Positions 6,641-15,125 of a stretch of 16,594 nt of DNA are shown piece after piece. The DNA lies in contig CAYTTA010000054.1 of NCBI GenBank assembly GCA_964440655.1, positions 1 through 16,594 of the forward strand. The letters run 5' to 3'. Within the stretch, counting starts at the first letter, position 1. Each line of letters opens with the position of its first letter. Below the pieces are notes generated by a model. It was not told the origin of the DNA, did not search any database, and was given only the letters and a program-made list of their open reading frames with translations. The DNA comes from CAYTTA01 sp964440655 (GTDB lineage: Bacteria; Bacteroidota; Rhodothermia; Balneolales; Balneolaceae). The position numbers and the translations under genes are program-made.

Positions 6641-8146
6641 TCAGCTCCAGAGACGGTCCCAGGAACGGATCTCATCCCACTCCGGCGTGGGCTCAAAAAA
6701 TCCGGTTCCATGATTCACACCCTGACGGGGTTCGGCACGGTCCATCCGTTCCCGGACAACTTCCTCGTTCAGCTCGATTCCAATGCCCGGTTTCTCCGGA
6801 ACATTGATGTAGCCGTTCTGCACGATCGGTTTTTCAATGCCCGTCACCAGGTCATCGTACCAGGGCAGGTCCACAAAGTGGTGCTCCAGCCAGAGAAAAT
6901 TCTGAGTCGCGGCTGCTGCATGAACCACGGCCATCAGGGAGACCGGGGACGATGCGTGGTGCAGCATCATGGGGATCCCCTTCTCCTCGGCATAATCCCC
7001 GATCTTTTTGGTCTCCAGCAGACCTCCCGCACCCACCGGATCGGGATGGATGATGTCGACCGCCCGGTTGTCCAGCAGCTCCTTGAACCCTTCCAGCAGA
7101 TAAATATCCTCGCCGGTCTGTGTCGGGGTTGTGGTCGATTCGGTGATCTTCCGCCACTGATCGGTGAACTGCCAGGGGATCAGGTCCTCGAGAAACGCCA
7201 GTGAGTAAGGTTCGGCCGCCCTGGCGATCCGGATCGCCTCCTTGTGGTCGAAATGACCAAGATGGTCCACTCCCACCGGGATGTCATAGCCGACCGTCGC
7301 TCGCATCACTTCCAGATACTCCATCATCCGCGCAATTCCCTTTTCCGTAATCTGCACACGGGTGAAGGGGTGCATCGTATTGGAATAGCTGCCCGGAATG
7401 CGGTTCCAGCCGCTCAGCCCGCCCGGTCGCTCGCGCCAGGGGCCCGTATTGACGATCATATTTGGTTCGTCGCTGAAGAGCTGGATCCCGACGTCCATCT
7501 TGAGGACGGTGTAGCCGGCATCGACCCTCGCCTTCAGACGCTGCGCCAGAACCTCGGGATCCCGCGAGCTGGTAGTGTCGCAGTAGATCCGCACCTTGTC
7601 GCGGTACTTGCCTCCAAGAAGCTGGTAGACCGGAACCCCGTACGCTTTTCCGGCCAGATCCCAGAGAGCCATCTCCACGCCGGAGACCCCCCCTCCCTGC
7701 CGCCCGTGGTGTCCGAACTGTTTGATGATCCGGAAGATCTTCTCCACATTGCACGGATTCTCACCCAGAATCCTGCTCTTGAGCATGAGCGCATAGCGAT
7801 AATCACCAATGTCACGGACATCTCCGTGACCGATCAGACCCTGATTGGTGTAGATCCGGACAATCGGGGTCCGCAGAACCGAGCAGACCCGCATGTCCGT
7901 AATACGAAGGTCGGAGGGACTGGAATGGCGACGGACCCCCTGAGTGGCGTAGGCAATCTGATCGCCGATCGGGGACATGGTCATCGCCGCCAGACTCAGC
8001 CCGCCGAACCCCGCTGTCTTGATAAACTCCCGTCGGTTCGTGCCGCCGGACCGGCTTGCACCCGCAGCCTCCTCCGAAGCGGGCGACCCCCTCTTCAGGT
8101 TTCCCTGCTCCGGTGTTGTCTTTTCGGATACAGAACCCTTCTTCAT
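6641..8146 (-). CDS. Tat-exported mandelate racemase/muconate lactonizing-type enolase superfamily protein, paralogue 2 (probable acid-sugar dehydratase)
   Basis: 501 residues. It has the same architecture as paralogue 1: NRREFIKTAG with Arg38-Arg39 and a hydrophobic stretch to about 60, Lys216-x-Asp218, metal ligands Asp294, Glu320 and Glu346, then Asp369, His396 and Glu421. It differs in an unusually long 37-residue polar region before the twin arginines, and in a short insertion (about 467-478, rich in charged residues) before the C-terminus. The last 22 residues are identical to those of paralogue 1. No other methionine lies upstream of the Tat motif, so ATG 8146 stands despite lacking a clear Shine-Dalgarno. 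It begins 50 nt after the stop of paralogue 3 and is probably co-transcribed with it. Reaction type is inferred from the active-site pattern; the substrate is unknown. Confidence 0.88.
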   Translation of the reverse strand: MKKGSVSEKTTPEQGNLKRGSPASEEAAGASRSGGTNRREFIKTAGFGGLSLAAMTMSPIGDQIAYATQGVRRHSSPSDLRITDMRVCSVLRTPIVRIYTNQGLIGHGDVRDIGDYRYALMLKSRILGENPCNVEKIFRIIKQFGHHGRQGGGVSGVEMALWDLAGKAYGVPVYQLLGGKYRDKVRIYCDTTSSRDPEVLAQRLKARVDAGYTVLKMDVGIQLFSDEPNMIVNTGPWRERPGGLSGWNRIPGSYSNTMHPFTRVQITEKGIARMMEYLEVMRATVGYDIPVGVDHLGHFDHKEAIRIARAAEPYSLAFLEDLIPWQFTDQWRKITESTTTPTQTGEDIYLLEGFKELLDNRAVDIIHPDPVGAGGLLETKKIGDYAEEKGIPMMLHHASSPVSLMAVVHAAAATQNFLWLEHHFVDLPWYDDLVTGIEKPIVQNGYINVPEKPGIGIELNEEVVRERMDRAEPRQGVNHGTGFFEPTPEWDEIRSWDRLWS

Positions 8147-8196
8147 TTTTTCATCACATCAATTTTTTCTGTTGTTTGGTTCCATCCGGAGCTGAA

Positions 8197-9600
8197 TCAA
8201 CTCCAGAGCCTGTGATGAGAGCGGATCTCGTTCCACTCATCCGTCGGCCCGAAGAGTTCGGTGCCCGGAACGAGGTACTTGCGTACCACCTCATCGTTAA
8301 GCTCCACCCCAAGACCGGGCGTATCGGGAACCTTCACATAGCCGTTCTGGACCAGCGGCTTCTCGATTCCGGTTACAAGGTTTTCCCAGTCCTCACTGTC
8401 CACGGCGTGGTGCTCAAGACAGTAGAAGTTCTCCGTGGCCGCCGCGCTGTGCACACACCCCATGAAGGAGACCGGACCGGCGGCATGGTGGTGCATCATC
8501 TGGATGCCGTGCTTCGATGCGTAATCACCGATCTTTTTCGTCTCGAGGATCCCGCCGGAACTGTTGGGGTCCGGGTGGACCATGTTCACCGCACGCCGGT
8601 CGATCAGTTCATCGAACCCGCCCTCCAGCAGATAGATATCCTCTCCGGTCAGGGTGGGTGTGGTGCTCGATTCGGTGATCCGCTTCCAGTCATCGTAATA
8701 GAACCAGGGGATGCTGTCCTCGGAATAGGCGAGCCGGTAGGGTTCTGCCGCCTGGTTCAGCCGGATGCACTCTTCCACCCCGATATGTCCCCAGTGATCC
8801 ACGCCGATCGGGACTTCCCATCCCACCGCTTCACGGGCGGCTGCAATGTACTCCATGAGCCGGTCGACCCCTTTGTCGGTTATCTGCGTATTGGTGAAAG
8901 GGTGCTGGATATAGCTCTGTCGACGGTGATCATACTGCCAGGGATTGAAATCGGCCCAGGGCGGGTTGACCACGGTGCCTTCAATCCCGCGAAGCAGTCC
9001 GATTCCGACATCCATTTTCAAAGATGTATACCCCTGGTCAACCCGTGCCTTCAGCCGTCGTGCAAACTCCTGGGGATCCCGGCTGGTGGTGGTATCGGCA
9101 TAGAGCCTTACGCGATCCCGGTACTTGCCACCCAGCATCATGTGCACCGGTACGCCGTACGCCTTTCCGGCCAGATCCCAGAGAGCCATCTCCACACCAC
9201 AGACCCCTCCCGCCTGCCGGGCATGGTGCCCGAACTGCTTTATTTTCTTGAAAAGACGTTCCACATGGGTCGGATTCTCCCCGAGCAGAAGGTGCTTCAG
9301 GATCAGGGCATACTCTTTCGCACCACCGTCGCGTACATCCCCGTGGCCGACAATTCCCTGGTTGGTGTAGATCCGGATGATGGGTGTCCGGAAGGCGACC
9401 CCCGTGATTTCAGCGATCCGCATATCGGTGATCCGGAGATCGGACGGAGCGGAGTAGCGATTCACCCGGCTTGTGACGTGCTCGAGCTGTTCCTCGATGG
9501 GCGCCATCGCCATCGCTCCCAGGCTGAGGCCCCCCAGACCGGCCGTTTTGATAAAATCGCGTCTGTCAAACCCTTTATCACCCTTTTTATTCATTCCCAT
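8197..9600 (-). CDS. Tat-exported mandelate racemase/muconate lactonizing-type enolase superfamily protein, paralogue 3 (probable acid-sugar dehydratase)
   Basis: 467 residues from ATG 9600, chosen because AAGGA lies 4 nt upstream and it leads straight into DRRDFIKTAG (Arg13-Arg14). The open frame extends back to 9759, but that stretch includes the leader hairpin and has no protein-like start. Catalytic positions: Lys195-x-Asp197, Asp268, Glu294, Glu320, Asp344, His371 and Glu396. The C-terminus ends EWNEIRSHHRLWS against EWDEIRSWDRLWS in the two paralogues, so this is the more divergent copy there, although it shares a 32-nt identical stretch with paralogue 2. It is the first enzyme after susD, separated by a 203-nt gap that may hold its own promoter. 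Like the others it should act in the periplasm on an aldonate or uronate-derived acid (inference). Confidence 0.88.
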   Translation of the reverse strand: MGMNKKGDKGFDRRDFIKTAGLGGLSLGAMAMAPIEEQLEHVTSRVNRYSAPSDLRITDMRIAEITGVAFRTPIIRIYTNQGIVGHGDVRDGGAKEYALILKHLLLGENPTHVERLFKKIKQFGHHARQAGGVCGVEMALWDLAGKAYGVPVHMMLGGKYRDRVRLYADTTTSRDPQEFARRLKARVDQGYTSLKMDVGIGLLRGIEGTVVNPPWADFNPWQYDHRRQSYIQHPFTNTQITDKGVDRLMEYIAAAREAVGWEVPIGVDHWGHIGVEECIRLNQAAEPYRLAYSEDSIPWFYYDDWKRITESSTTPTLTGEDIYLLEGGFDELIDRRAVNMVHPDPNSSGGILETKKIGDYASKHGIQMMHHHAAGPVSFMGCVHSAAATENFYCLEHHAVDSEDWENLVTGIEKPLVQNGYVKVPDTPGLGVELNDEVVRKYLVPGTELFGPTDEWNEIRSHHRLWS

Positions 9601-9604
9601 GTCG

Positions 9605-9609
9605 TCCTT
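9605..9609 (-). promoter_or_regulatory. Shine-Dalgarno deciding the start of paralogue 3
   Basis: AAGGA on the minus strand, 4 nt before ATG 9600. It supports the shorter 467-residue protein over the 520-residue open frame. Confidence 0.6.
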
Positions 9610-9719
9610 TTTTATGTTGTTGTGAATGTCTTTATAGAGAGAATTTTTCCAGGACAGGATTACGGCAACAAGCAGCAGAAAATCACCGTACTGTCCTCGT
9701 TTATTCAGATGCGGATACA

Positions 9720-9746
9720 CCCATTCATTTATAAAAAATGAATGGG
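9720..9746 (-). repeat. Perfect 11-bp AT-rich inverted repeat between susD and paralogue 3
   Basis: Arms CCCATTCATTT and AAATGAATGGG are perfectly complementary around a 5-nt loop. There is no T tract on either side, so it is not a standard terminator. It lies just downstream of a possible -7 box, i.e. near the 5' end of a putative leader RNA, where it could stabilise the message; it could also be an operator palindrome. Confidence 0.6.
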
Positions 9747-9756
9747 TTCCGCAAAT

Positions 9757-9764
9757 CAAATTTA
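9757..9764 (-). promoter_or_regulatory. Possible Bacteroidota -7 promoter element for the dehydratase genes
   Basis: The minus strand reads TAAATTTG, a perfect match to the Bacteroidota -7 consensus TAnnTTTG. No clear -33 TTG is found; the nearest partial match is a TG about 23 nt upstream. A start here would give a leader of about 150 nt that includes the inverted repeat. An eight-base match can occur by chance. Confidence 0.3.
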
Positions 9765-9803
9765 TGGTTATCAGCCACTTATCGGACCAGGTCTACTGCC
9801 GCT

Positions 9804-11333
9804 TTATTTCACATCCCACCAGATCCGCGTATCGAGCAGATCGGGTCCCTGGCGGCTGATCGCCGCCTGCATGTTCTCCTCGTTCACACTGTATTCGGAG
9901 TCGGGATAGGTGAACCGGCGGATGAACTCCTCACTCTGCAGATGACCCGAGAGGGGGTTGGGATCCAGATCCGGATAGCCGGAGCGACGGAAGTTGGCCC
10001 ACGCTTCCGGTCCGTTCATGAAGGAGGCAGCCCAGTACTGGGTGTTGATCTGCTCCAGCTCGCTTCCGGCATTGAGCGGATTGGCCTGTAGGTAGGCAGT
10101 GATATCAGCCTGGGAGATCTCGGCGTTCGGCCCGTATTCGGCCAGCTGCTGCATGTGCGCCTCGATTCCGCTCAGGTAGAGTACTTCCGGATCTCCGGAG
10201 ATCCAGTTACGGTGAGCAGCCTCTGCCAGCAGGAGCTGTGTCTGTGCATAGGTCACCAGGAAGGTGGGTGCCTGGGGGGCGTTGATGGTTGTCCGGTCAA
10301 TCTGGCTGTAATCGTAGAGACTGGCCAGACCGGCCGCTTCCAGAACCGGCACAAGTGTGTTGGCGTCGTATCCCTGGGGCATTCCGACCTGATTGGCCGG
10401 GTTGCGGTCGGCGACCGCTTCCGTCTGTCCGGTACCGCTCTCCGCCCCCACATAGCGGACTGCGATCGCTCCCAGACGCGGGTCGTTGTTGCCCCGCATC
10501 CACTCCACAAAGTACTCGTCCAGGTAGTAGTTGGCCGCCTCGCTTCCACTCATCGCGTTCCCCGTCGGATTTCGAAAATCAGGAGTATGACGGATCACCG
10601 CGTTGTCATCGTTGGACTGCATCACCCCGCCCTGGAAGGCGACCTTCGCATACTGCTCGGCCAGATCGGGCTTCACTTTCGTGAGCCGCATCGCTGCCCG
10701 CAACAGCAGGGAGTAACCGAGACGCTTCCACCGGTTCACATCCCCCTGGTAGAAGACATCATTTTCGATGCCCGGTTTGGAGGGGTCCAGCGATGCCGCG
10801 GCATCGGCCAGTTCCGCCAGGATGCCGTTCGGTCCGGTGTAGATCTCCTCCTGCGGATCGTAGGAGGGAAAAACGACTCCCTCCAGATAAGCCAGTCCCG
10901 CTTCAGAGTAGGGGACATCCCCATAGGAGTCGGTTGCCACCATCACGGAATGGGCTCTCCAGATCCTGGCGATGTGGTGGACATTGTCGTCCGGTTCCGT
11001 CCGGAGGATCGCATCGGTCAGTTCCCGGATCACGTTGGGTCCGTAGTAGCGGTTCCAGTTCTGGCTTGTGGCGGACTTGTTGTCCTCATTGATATTGGCA
11101 CATGTAAGGATCCCGGTGAACGGGGTGATCCCCTGCCTTACGATTGTTGTCTCACAAAAGAGATTGTACATGTTCAGGGCGCTGTTGACGATCGCCGTGT
11201 TCACCAACAGACCCGGGTCGACGGAGGTGAGGTTCGTCTTGTCCCTGTTCATATCGTCAAATCCGGCATCGCAGGAAAAAAGCAGGAAAATGGATGCCAG
11301 AAAGCAAGTTCCGAGTATAAACCGATTCTTCAT
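9804..11333 (-). CDS. susD: SusD/RagB-like outer-membrane nutrient-binding lipoprotein
   Basis: 509 residues from ATG 11333, fixed by AAAAGGAGAGG 7 nt upstream; the frame extends to ATG 11363 but without a ribosome site. The N-terminus is a lipoprotein signal with lipobox LFSC (Cys21), and the mature protein starts with an acidic stretch (DAGFDD). The early motif DKTNLTSVDPGLL and the overall length fit the SusD/RagB superfamily, probably the branch in Pfam SusD-like_2. Such proteins form the surface lid of the SusC transporter and bind the incoming ligand. It starts 35 nt after the susC stop, the normal pair order. The reading frame is intact, unlike its partner. Ligand type cannot be told from sequence. 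Confidence 0.92.
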   Translation of the reverse strand: MKNRFILGTCFLASIFLLFSCDAGFDDMNRDKTNLTSVDPGLLVNTAIVNSALNMYNLFCETTIVRQGITPFTGILTCANINEDNKSATSQNWNRYYGPNVIRELTDAILRTEPDDNVHHIARIWRAHSVMVATDSYGDVPYSEAGLAYLEGVVFPSYDPQEEIYTGPNGILAELADAAASLDPSKPGIENDVFYQGDVNRWKRLGYSLLLRAAMRLTKVKPDLAEQYAKVAFQGGVMQSNDDNAVIRHTPDFRNPTGNAMSGSEAANYYLDEYFVEWMRGNNDPRLGAIAVRYVGAESGTGQTEAVADRNPANQVGMPQGYDANTLVPVLEAAGLASLYDYSQIDRTTINAPQAPTFLVTYAQTQLLLAEAAHRNWISGDPEVLYLSGIEAHMQQLAEYGPNAEISQADITAYLQANPLNAGSELEQINTQYWAASFMNGPEAWANFRRSGYPDLDPNPLSGHLQSEEFIRRFTYPDSEYSVNEENMQAAISRQGPDLLDTRIWWDVK

Positions 11334-11340
11334 GTTGATA

Positions 11341-11350
11341 CCTCTCCTTT
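11341..11350 (-). promoter_or_regulatory. Strong Shine-Dalgarno of susD
   Basis: AAAGGAGAGG on the minus strand, 7 nt before ATG 11333. It shows that the in-frame ATG at 11363 is not the true start. Confidence 0.7.
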
Positions 11351-11368
11351 TAATCTGTCGCATGATCT

Positions 11369-14300
11369 CTATATCTGGACATTGAGGTTGAAACCGATGC
11401 CGGTCGTGACGGGCAGTCCCGTTGCCTCAAGTCCCTGACGCTGGTCGGAGATGATTCCGTTCTGGTCGGGATGGATGTGAGGCACCCAGCTCTTCAGCAC
11501 CGCCACGTTGTTGGCGACCGCGCTCAGACGAAGAGCACGCACTCCGAGGCCGGGCAGCAGAGGCGCGAAATCATACCCCAGTGTGATCTGTCTCAGTTGC
11601 CAGGATCCGGCATTGAAGACCGACTCCTCAGAGATCATGTGGGCTCGAACCGCTTCGTAATAGGATTGGACCGGAGCCGGGGTTGTATTGACCGATCCGT
11701 CCGGATTGACTCCCTCGCCGATCACGAATCCTTCTGCACGTCCCGGAAGAGTCGCCTTGTCCAGTCCGTGGCGATAGGCGTTGGTGTGGGTTCCGGAGAT
11801 CATCTTGTGACCCAGTTTGAAATCGACCAGCATGGAGAGGGTCACCCCTTTGTAGTTGAAACTGTTGGAGATCCCCCCGATCCAGTTCGGAATGGAGCTG
11901 CCGAAACTGAGCTGTTCCGTGGAGCGCATCGGAATACCGGTGTTTTTGTCAAACACCCGCCGCCCCTGTTCATCCCTCAGCCAGCCCCATCCATAGAGCT
12001 GGTTCATCGGTTTGCCCACCACCTGACGGAGCTCTCCATGAAAATCCGCATTTCCCACCGTGATCTCGTCGATTCCGTACTCGGAACCCAGGTCGATCAC
12101 TTTCGTGGTGTTGTAGGCGGCATTGAAGTTGAAATTCCAGAAGAAGTTCTGCGTCCGGATCGGAGAGAAGTCCAGAAGCATCTCCACTCCCTGGTTCTTC
12201 GCTTCCGCCACGTTGATCCGCCGGGATGAGAATCCGGAGGAGTTGGGAATCTGCTGGCTCAGGATCTGGTCGCTCGAGGTCTTGTCGTACCAGGCCAGTT
12301 CAACCGAAAGGTTGTCGAAGAGCGTCAGCTCCAGCCCAAGCTCCCATTCGGAGACACGCATGGGGCGAAGATTCGGATTGGGAACGGTAGCCCCGCTGAT
12401 GCTTCCGAGTGCCGCTCCGTTGAAGAAGTTGTTGTTGATCGAATAGAAGAGGTTGTTGGAGTAGGGGGGCACGTCGGTATCACTCCCGACCTCCGCATAG
12501 GAGGCGCGGATCTTGCCCAGAGTAAGCCACTCCGGAACGGAAAAGGCATCAGAGAAGATGAAACTGGTTGTGACCGACGGGTAAAGAATGCTTCTCTCTT
12601 CCGGAGAGAGGGTCGAGAACCAGTCATTCCTCAGCGTACCAGTTACATAGACCAGCCCCAGCCAGGAGAATTCGGCCGACCCGTAGAGTGAGTTGACCTG
12701 ACGCTCGGAGAAACTGTGGTTCGGGCTGAGCGAGCGGCCGTTCTGCACCGAGTAGAGCCCGCGGGAGAAGAAGTCGAGCACCAACACGTTGTCCCGCTCA
12801 CGATGCTGATACATCTGGCTGCCACCCACAAAAACATCGATTCCGAAATTGCGGTAGGTGCGGTTCATTCCCAGAAGGAAGTCCAGGTTCAGCTCCCTGA
12901 AGTTCATGTTGTCGCGGACATACTCCCCGTTGAAGAATCCGGCCGGAGCAGGCGGCTGCTGCTGCGATCCGGTAGGCAGGTTGTACTCCTGGTTCCGGAC
13001 ATAGTAATCCTGTCCGATCCGGCCTTGCAGGTAGAGCCAATCCGTCAAATTGATTCGGGCCGTGATGTTACCGAACACCCGGTCTCTCACGTTGTTCTCA
13101 AAACGGGAGAGCGCGAAGTAGGGATTTGTCCGGTTGGTGAAGCGGGACCATGCCACCTCGTTACCCTCTTCGTCAAAGGCATACTGCTTGAGCAGCGACA
13201 TCGGCATGGAGTTGGCCATGTTGTAGATGGAAACCGGACTGTAATCCTGCTCCGCAATGTTCGGCGGATTCACCCTGTCCTCGTTGGAGTAGTTCAGGTT
13301 CCCCGTGATGGTGACAAGATTGGTCAGATTGTGGGTGAAGCCCACCCCGATTGTATTGCGGGTATAGTCGGATCCCGGGAGAATCGACTCGCTGTACATG
13401 TTGGAGAAGGAGAGACTGAACCCTCCGTTCGCCCCACCCTGGGAAACCGTGAGGGTGTTGTTCATGTTGGTGCCGTTCCGGTAGTACTCCCGCAACTGAT
13501 TGCGCTGCGGTTCGTAAGGCACTTCCACACCATCGAAGAGAATTTGGGTCATCCCCGGCTCGAATTTCTCCCCGAAACTCCACTGACCGGATACGGGAAA
13601 CGGCTGGGTGGGACGCACCCCTCCTTCACCCTGTCCATACTCCATCTGATAGTCCCTTCGGTCGATCGGCCGCTCCATGGTCATGTTGGAGTTCAGTTCG
13701 ACCTGAATCCCGCTCCCTTCCGCCCGGTTCCGGGTGGTGATCATGATTACGCCGTCCTTGGCCCGTGAACCGTAAAGAGCAGCGGCAGCAGCACCTTTCA
13801 GTACCGTCATGTCGACAATGTTGTCCGGGTTGATACTGCTCCAGCCATCCCCGGAGTCGGAATTTCGGTGACGACCGCGCTCTGACACATCCCCGGACAC
13901 CCCGAAGGTGGAGTTGTCGATGGGTATCCCGTCCACAACGATCAGAGGTGAGTTGTTGCCGCCGAATGAAGATTGCCCCCGGATCCGGACCTTGCTGCTT
14001 CCCTGGGGACCGCTTCCCATCTGGCTCACACTCACACCGGCGATCTTGCCCTGGAGAGCGTTGATAAAGTTGGGGGTACGGTTCACGGTCACTTCACGGG
14101 GGGAGACCCGGGAGGCGGAGTAACCCAGCGCGCGCGCTTCCCTGTCAATCCCAAGTGCGGTTACCACGACATCCTCTCCGGTGATCGCAACGGCCTGCAG
14201 AGCCACATTCACCTGGCTTCGACCGTTGATCGGCTCATTCAGCGCCTGATAACCGATAAAACTGAACCGGAGTGTGGCGCTGAGCGATGGAACAGAAAGC

Positions 14301-14881
14301 TCGTACGTTCCGTCTGCCGCCGTGGATGTTCCCGTCGTAGTGCCATCCACCACGATGTTCACGCCGGGAAGCGCTTCACCGGTCTGCGCATCGGTGACCC
14401 GTCCGGTGACCACCTGCTGGTACTCTTCTTCAGGAACCGCCTCCAGCTCGACCTCCCGCAGATGGTTCACATTTACTGAAACAATGCGGTTGATCTGACG
14501 GAAACCCAGGCCGGTCTGCTGTCCTACCTGCTCAAGTACTTCTGCAAGCGTCGCCTGGGAAAAGTCCAGATCAAGCCGGTGGAGGCTCCCTTCGATCTTG
14601 TTCTTGTGGTAGAGAAACTTCAATCCCGACTCTCTCTCCAGAAACTGAAAAACCTGGGAAAGAGGGGCATTTTCCAGATTCACATTCACCCTGATCTCCT
14701 TGAAACTCTTCAGGGTGTATTCGGAACCGATACTGGTGAACAGCTTTCCTTCCTGACTTTCCTCCTGTCCCGGATAGTGCTGGCCAAATCCCTACGCAAC
14801 GGGTACCATCGCCAGACACATAAAGAGTGCCGCCAATATCAGTCGACCTATCCAACTTGATTCGATCGTAACGTTATTCAT
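11369..14881 (-). CDS. susC: SusC/RagA-type TonB-dependent receptor, signal peptide interrupted by an in-frame TAG
   Basis: From ATG 14881 the frame encodes a signal peptide (MNNVTIESSW, then hydrophobic residues 14-29 ending VPVA), a TAG stop at codon 30, and then an uninterrupted receptor to the TAG stop at 11371-11369: about 1170 codons in all. Domains after the stop: STN (about 55-138 in full numbering), carboxypeptidase-like regulatory domain (GRVTDAQTGEALPGVNI, from about 160), DVVVTALGI linker, plug with ALQGKIAGVSV and RIRGQSSFGGNNSPLIVVDG (about 275-318), and a long beta-barrel. The STN domain is typical of receptors regulated through FecR/sigma. The only in-frame start downstream of the TAG before the STN core is a GTG at 14689 with no signal peptide, so an unsuppressed stop should prevent export. 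Cause: nonsense mutation, sequencing error or readthrough. Confidence 0.87.
14792..14794 (-). other. In-frame TAG inside the susC signal peptide
   Basis: Codon 30 of the frame starting at ATG 14881, immediately after PVA and before GFGQHYPG. A C-to-T change of CAG (Gln), the residue often found at this cleavage point in Bacteroidota, would explain it. Confidence 0.85.
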
Positions 14882-15125
14882 AGCGCTCGTTGTTTTGTTT
14901 GTCTCTGTAACCTCTCGTTATCCATCAACCCAACCGCACCACTTCATGCGGCTGGCAGACATCCTTTTCGGATGCATCACCGGATGAGGTGCCCGGCAAT
15001 AGGAGTCCGTCCTCCCTGCAGCGGCATCTCATCGTTCACACTCCGGATTTTCACACAAAGAGCTGCATGATCATTTGCAGCTTCCGATCTTCCGCAGGTC
15101 TGCTTCTATCCAATTCATGGTTCAC
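14882..15125 (-). other. Intergenic region between fecR and susC
   Basis: 244 nt with no convincing gene; the longest ATG frames are 15 codons or shorter. It holds the AGCTGCA/TGCAGCT hairpin next to the fecR stop and a small CATCC/GGATG hairpin at 14960-14974. No good promoter match or Shine-Dalgarno was found directly before susC. Confidence 0.6.
15061..15082 (-). terminator. Perfect 7-bp hairpin downstream of fecR (weak terminator or attenuator)
   Basis: AGCTGCA and TGCAGCT are separated by 8 nt, 43 nt after the fecR stop, and followed on the minus strand by CTTTGTGTG. The T content is too broken for a confident intrinsic terminator, so it may only reduce transcription into susC. Confidence 0.35.

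Noticed and set aside
8056..9741. 561-codon open frame on the plus strand
   Set aside because: Antisense to paralogue 3 and its leader; no family resemblance.
9601..9759. N-terminal extension of paralogue 3 to codon 9759
   Set aside because: It covers the leader hairpin, and a Shine-Dalgarno sits directly before ATG 9600.
10155..11438. 427-codon open frame on the plus strand
   Set aside because: Antisense shadow of susD; the minus-strand product has a lipobox, a ribosome site and family motifs.
15061..15125. 15-codon ATG frame right after fecR as a leader peptide
   Set aside because: No ribosome site and no run of regulatory codons; not distinguishable from chance.
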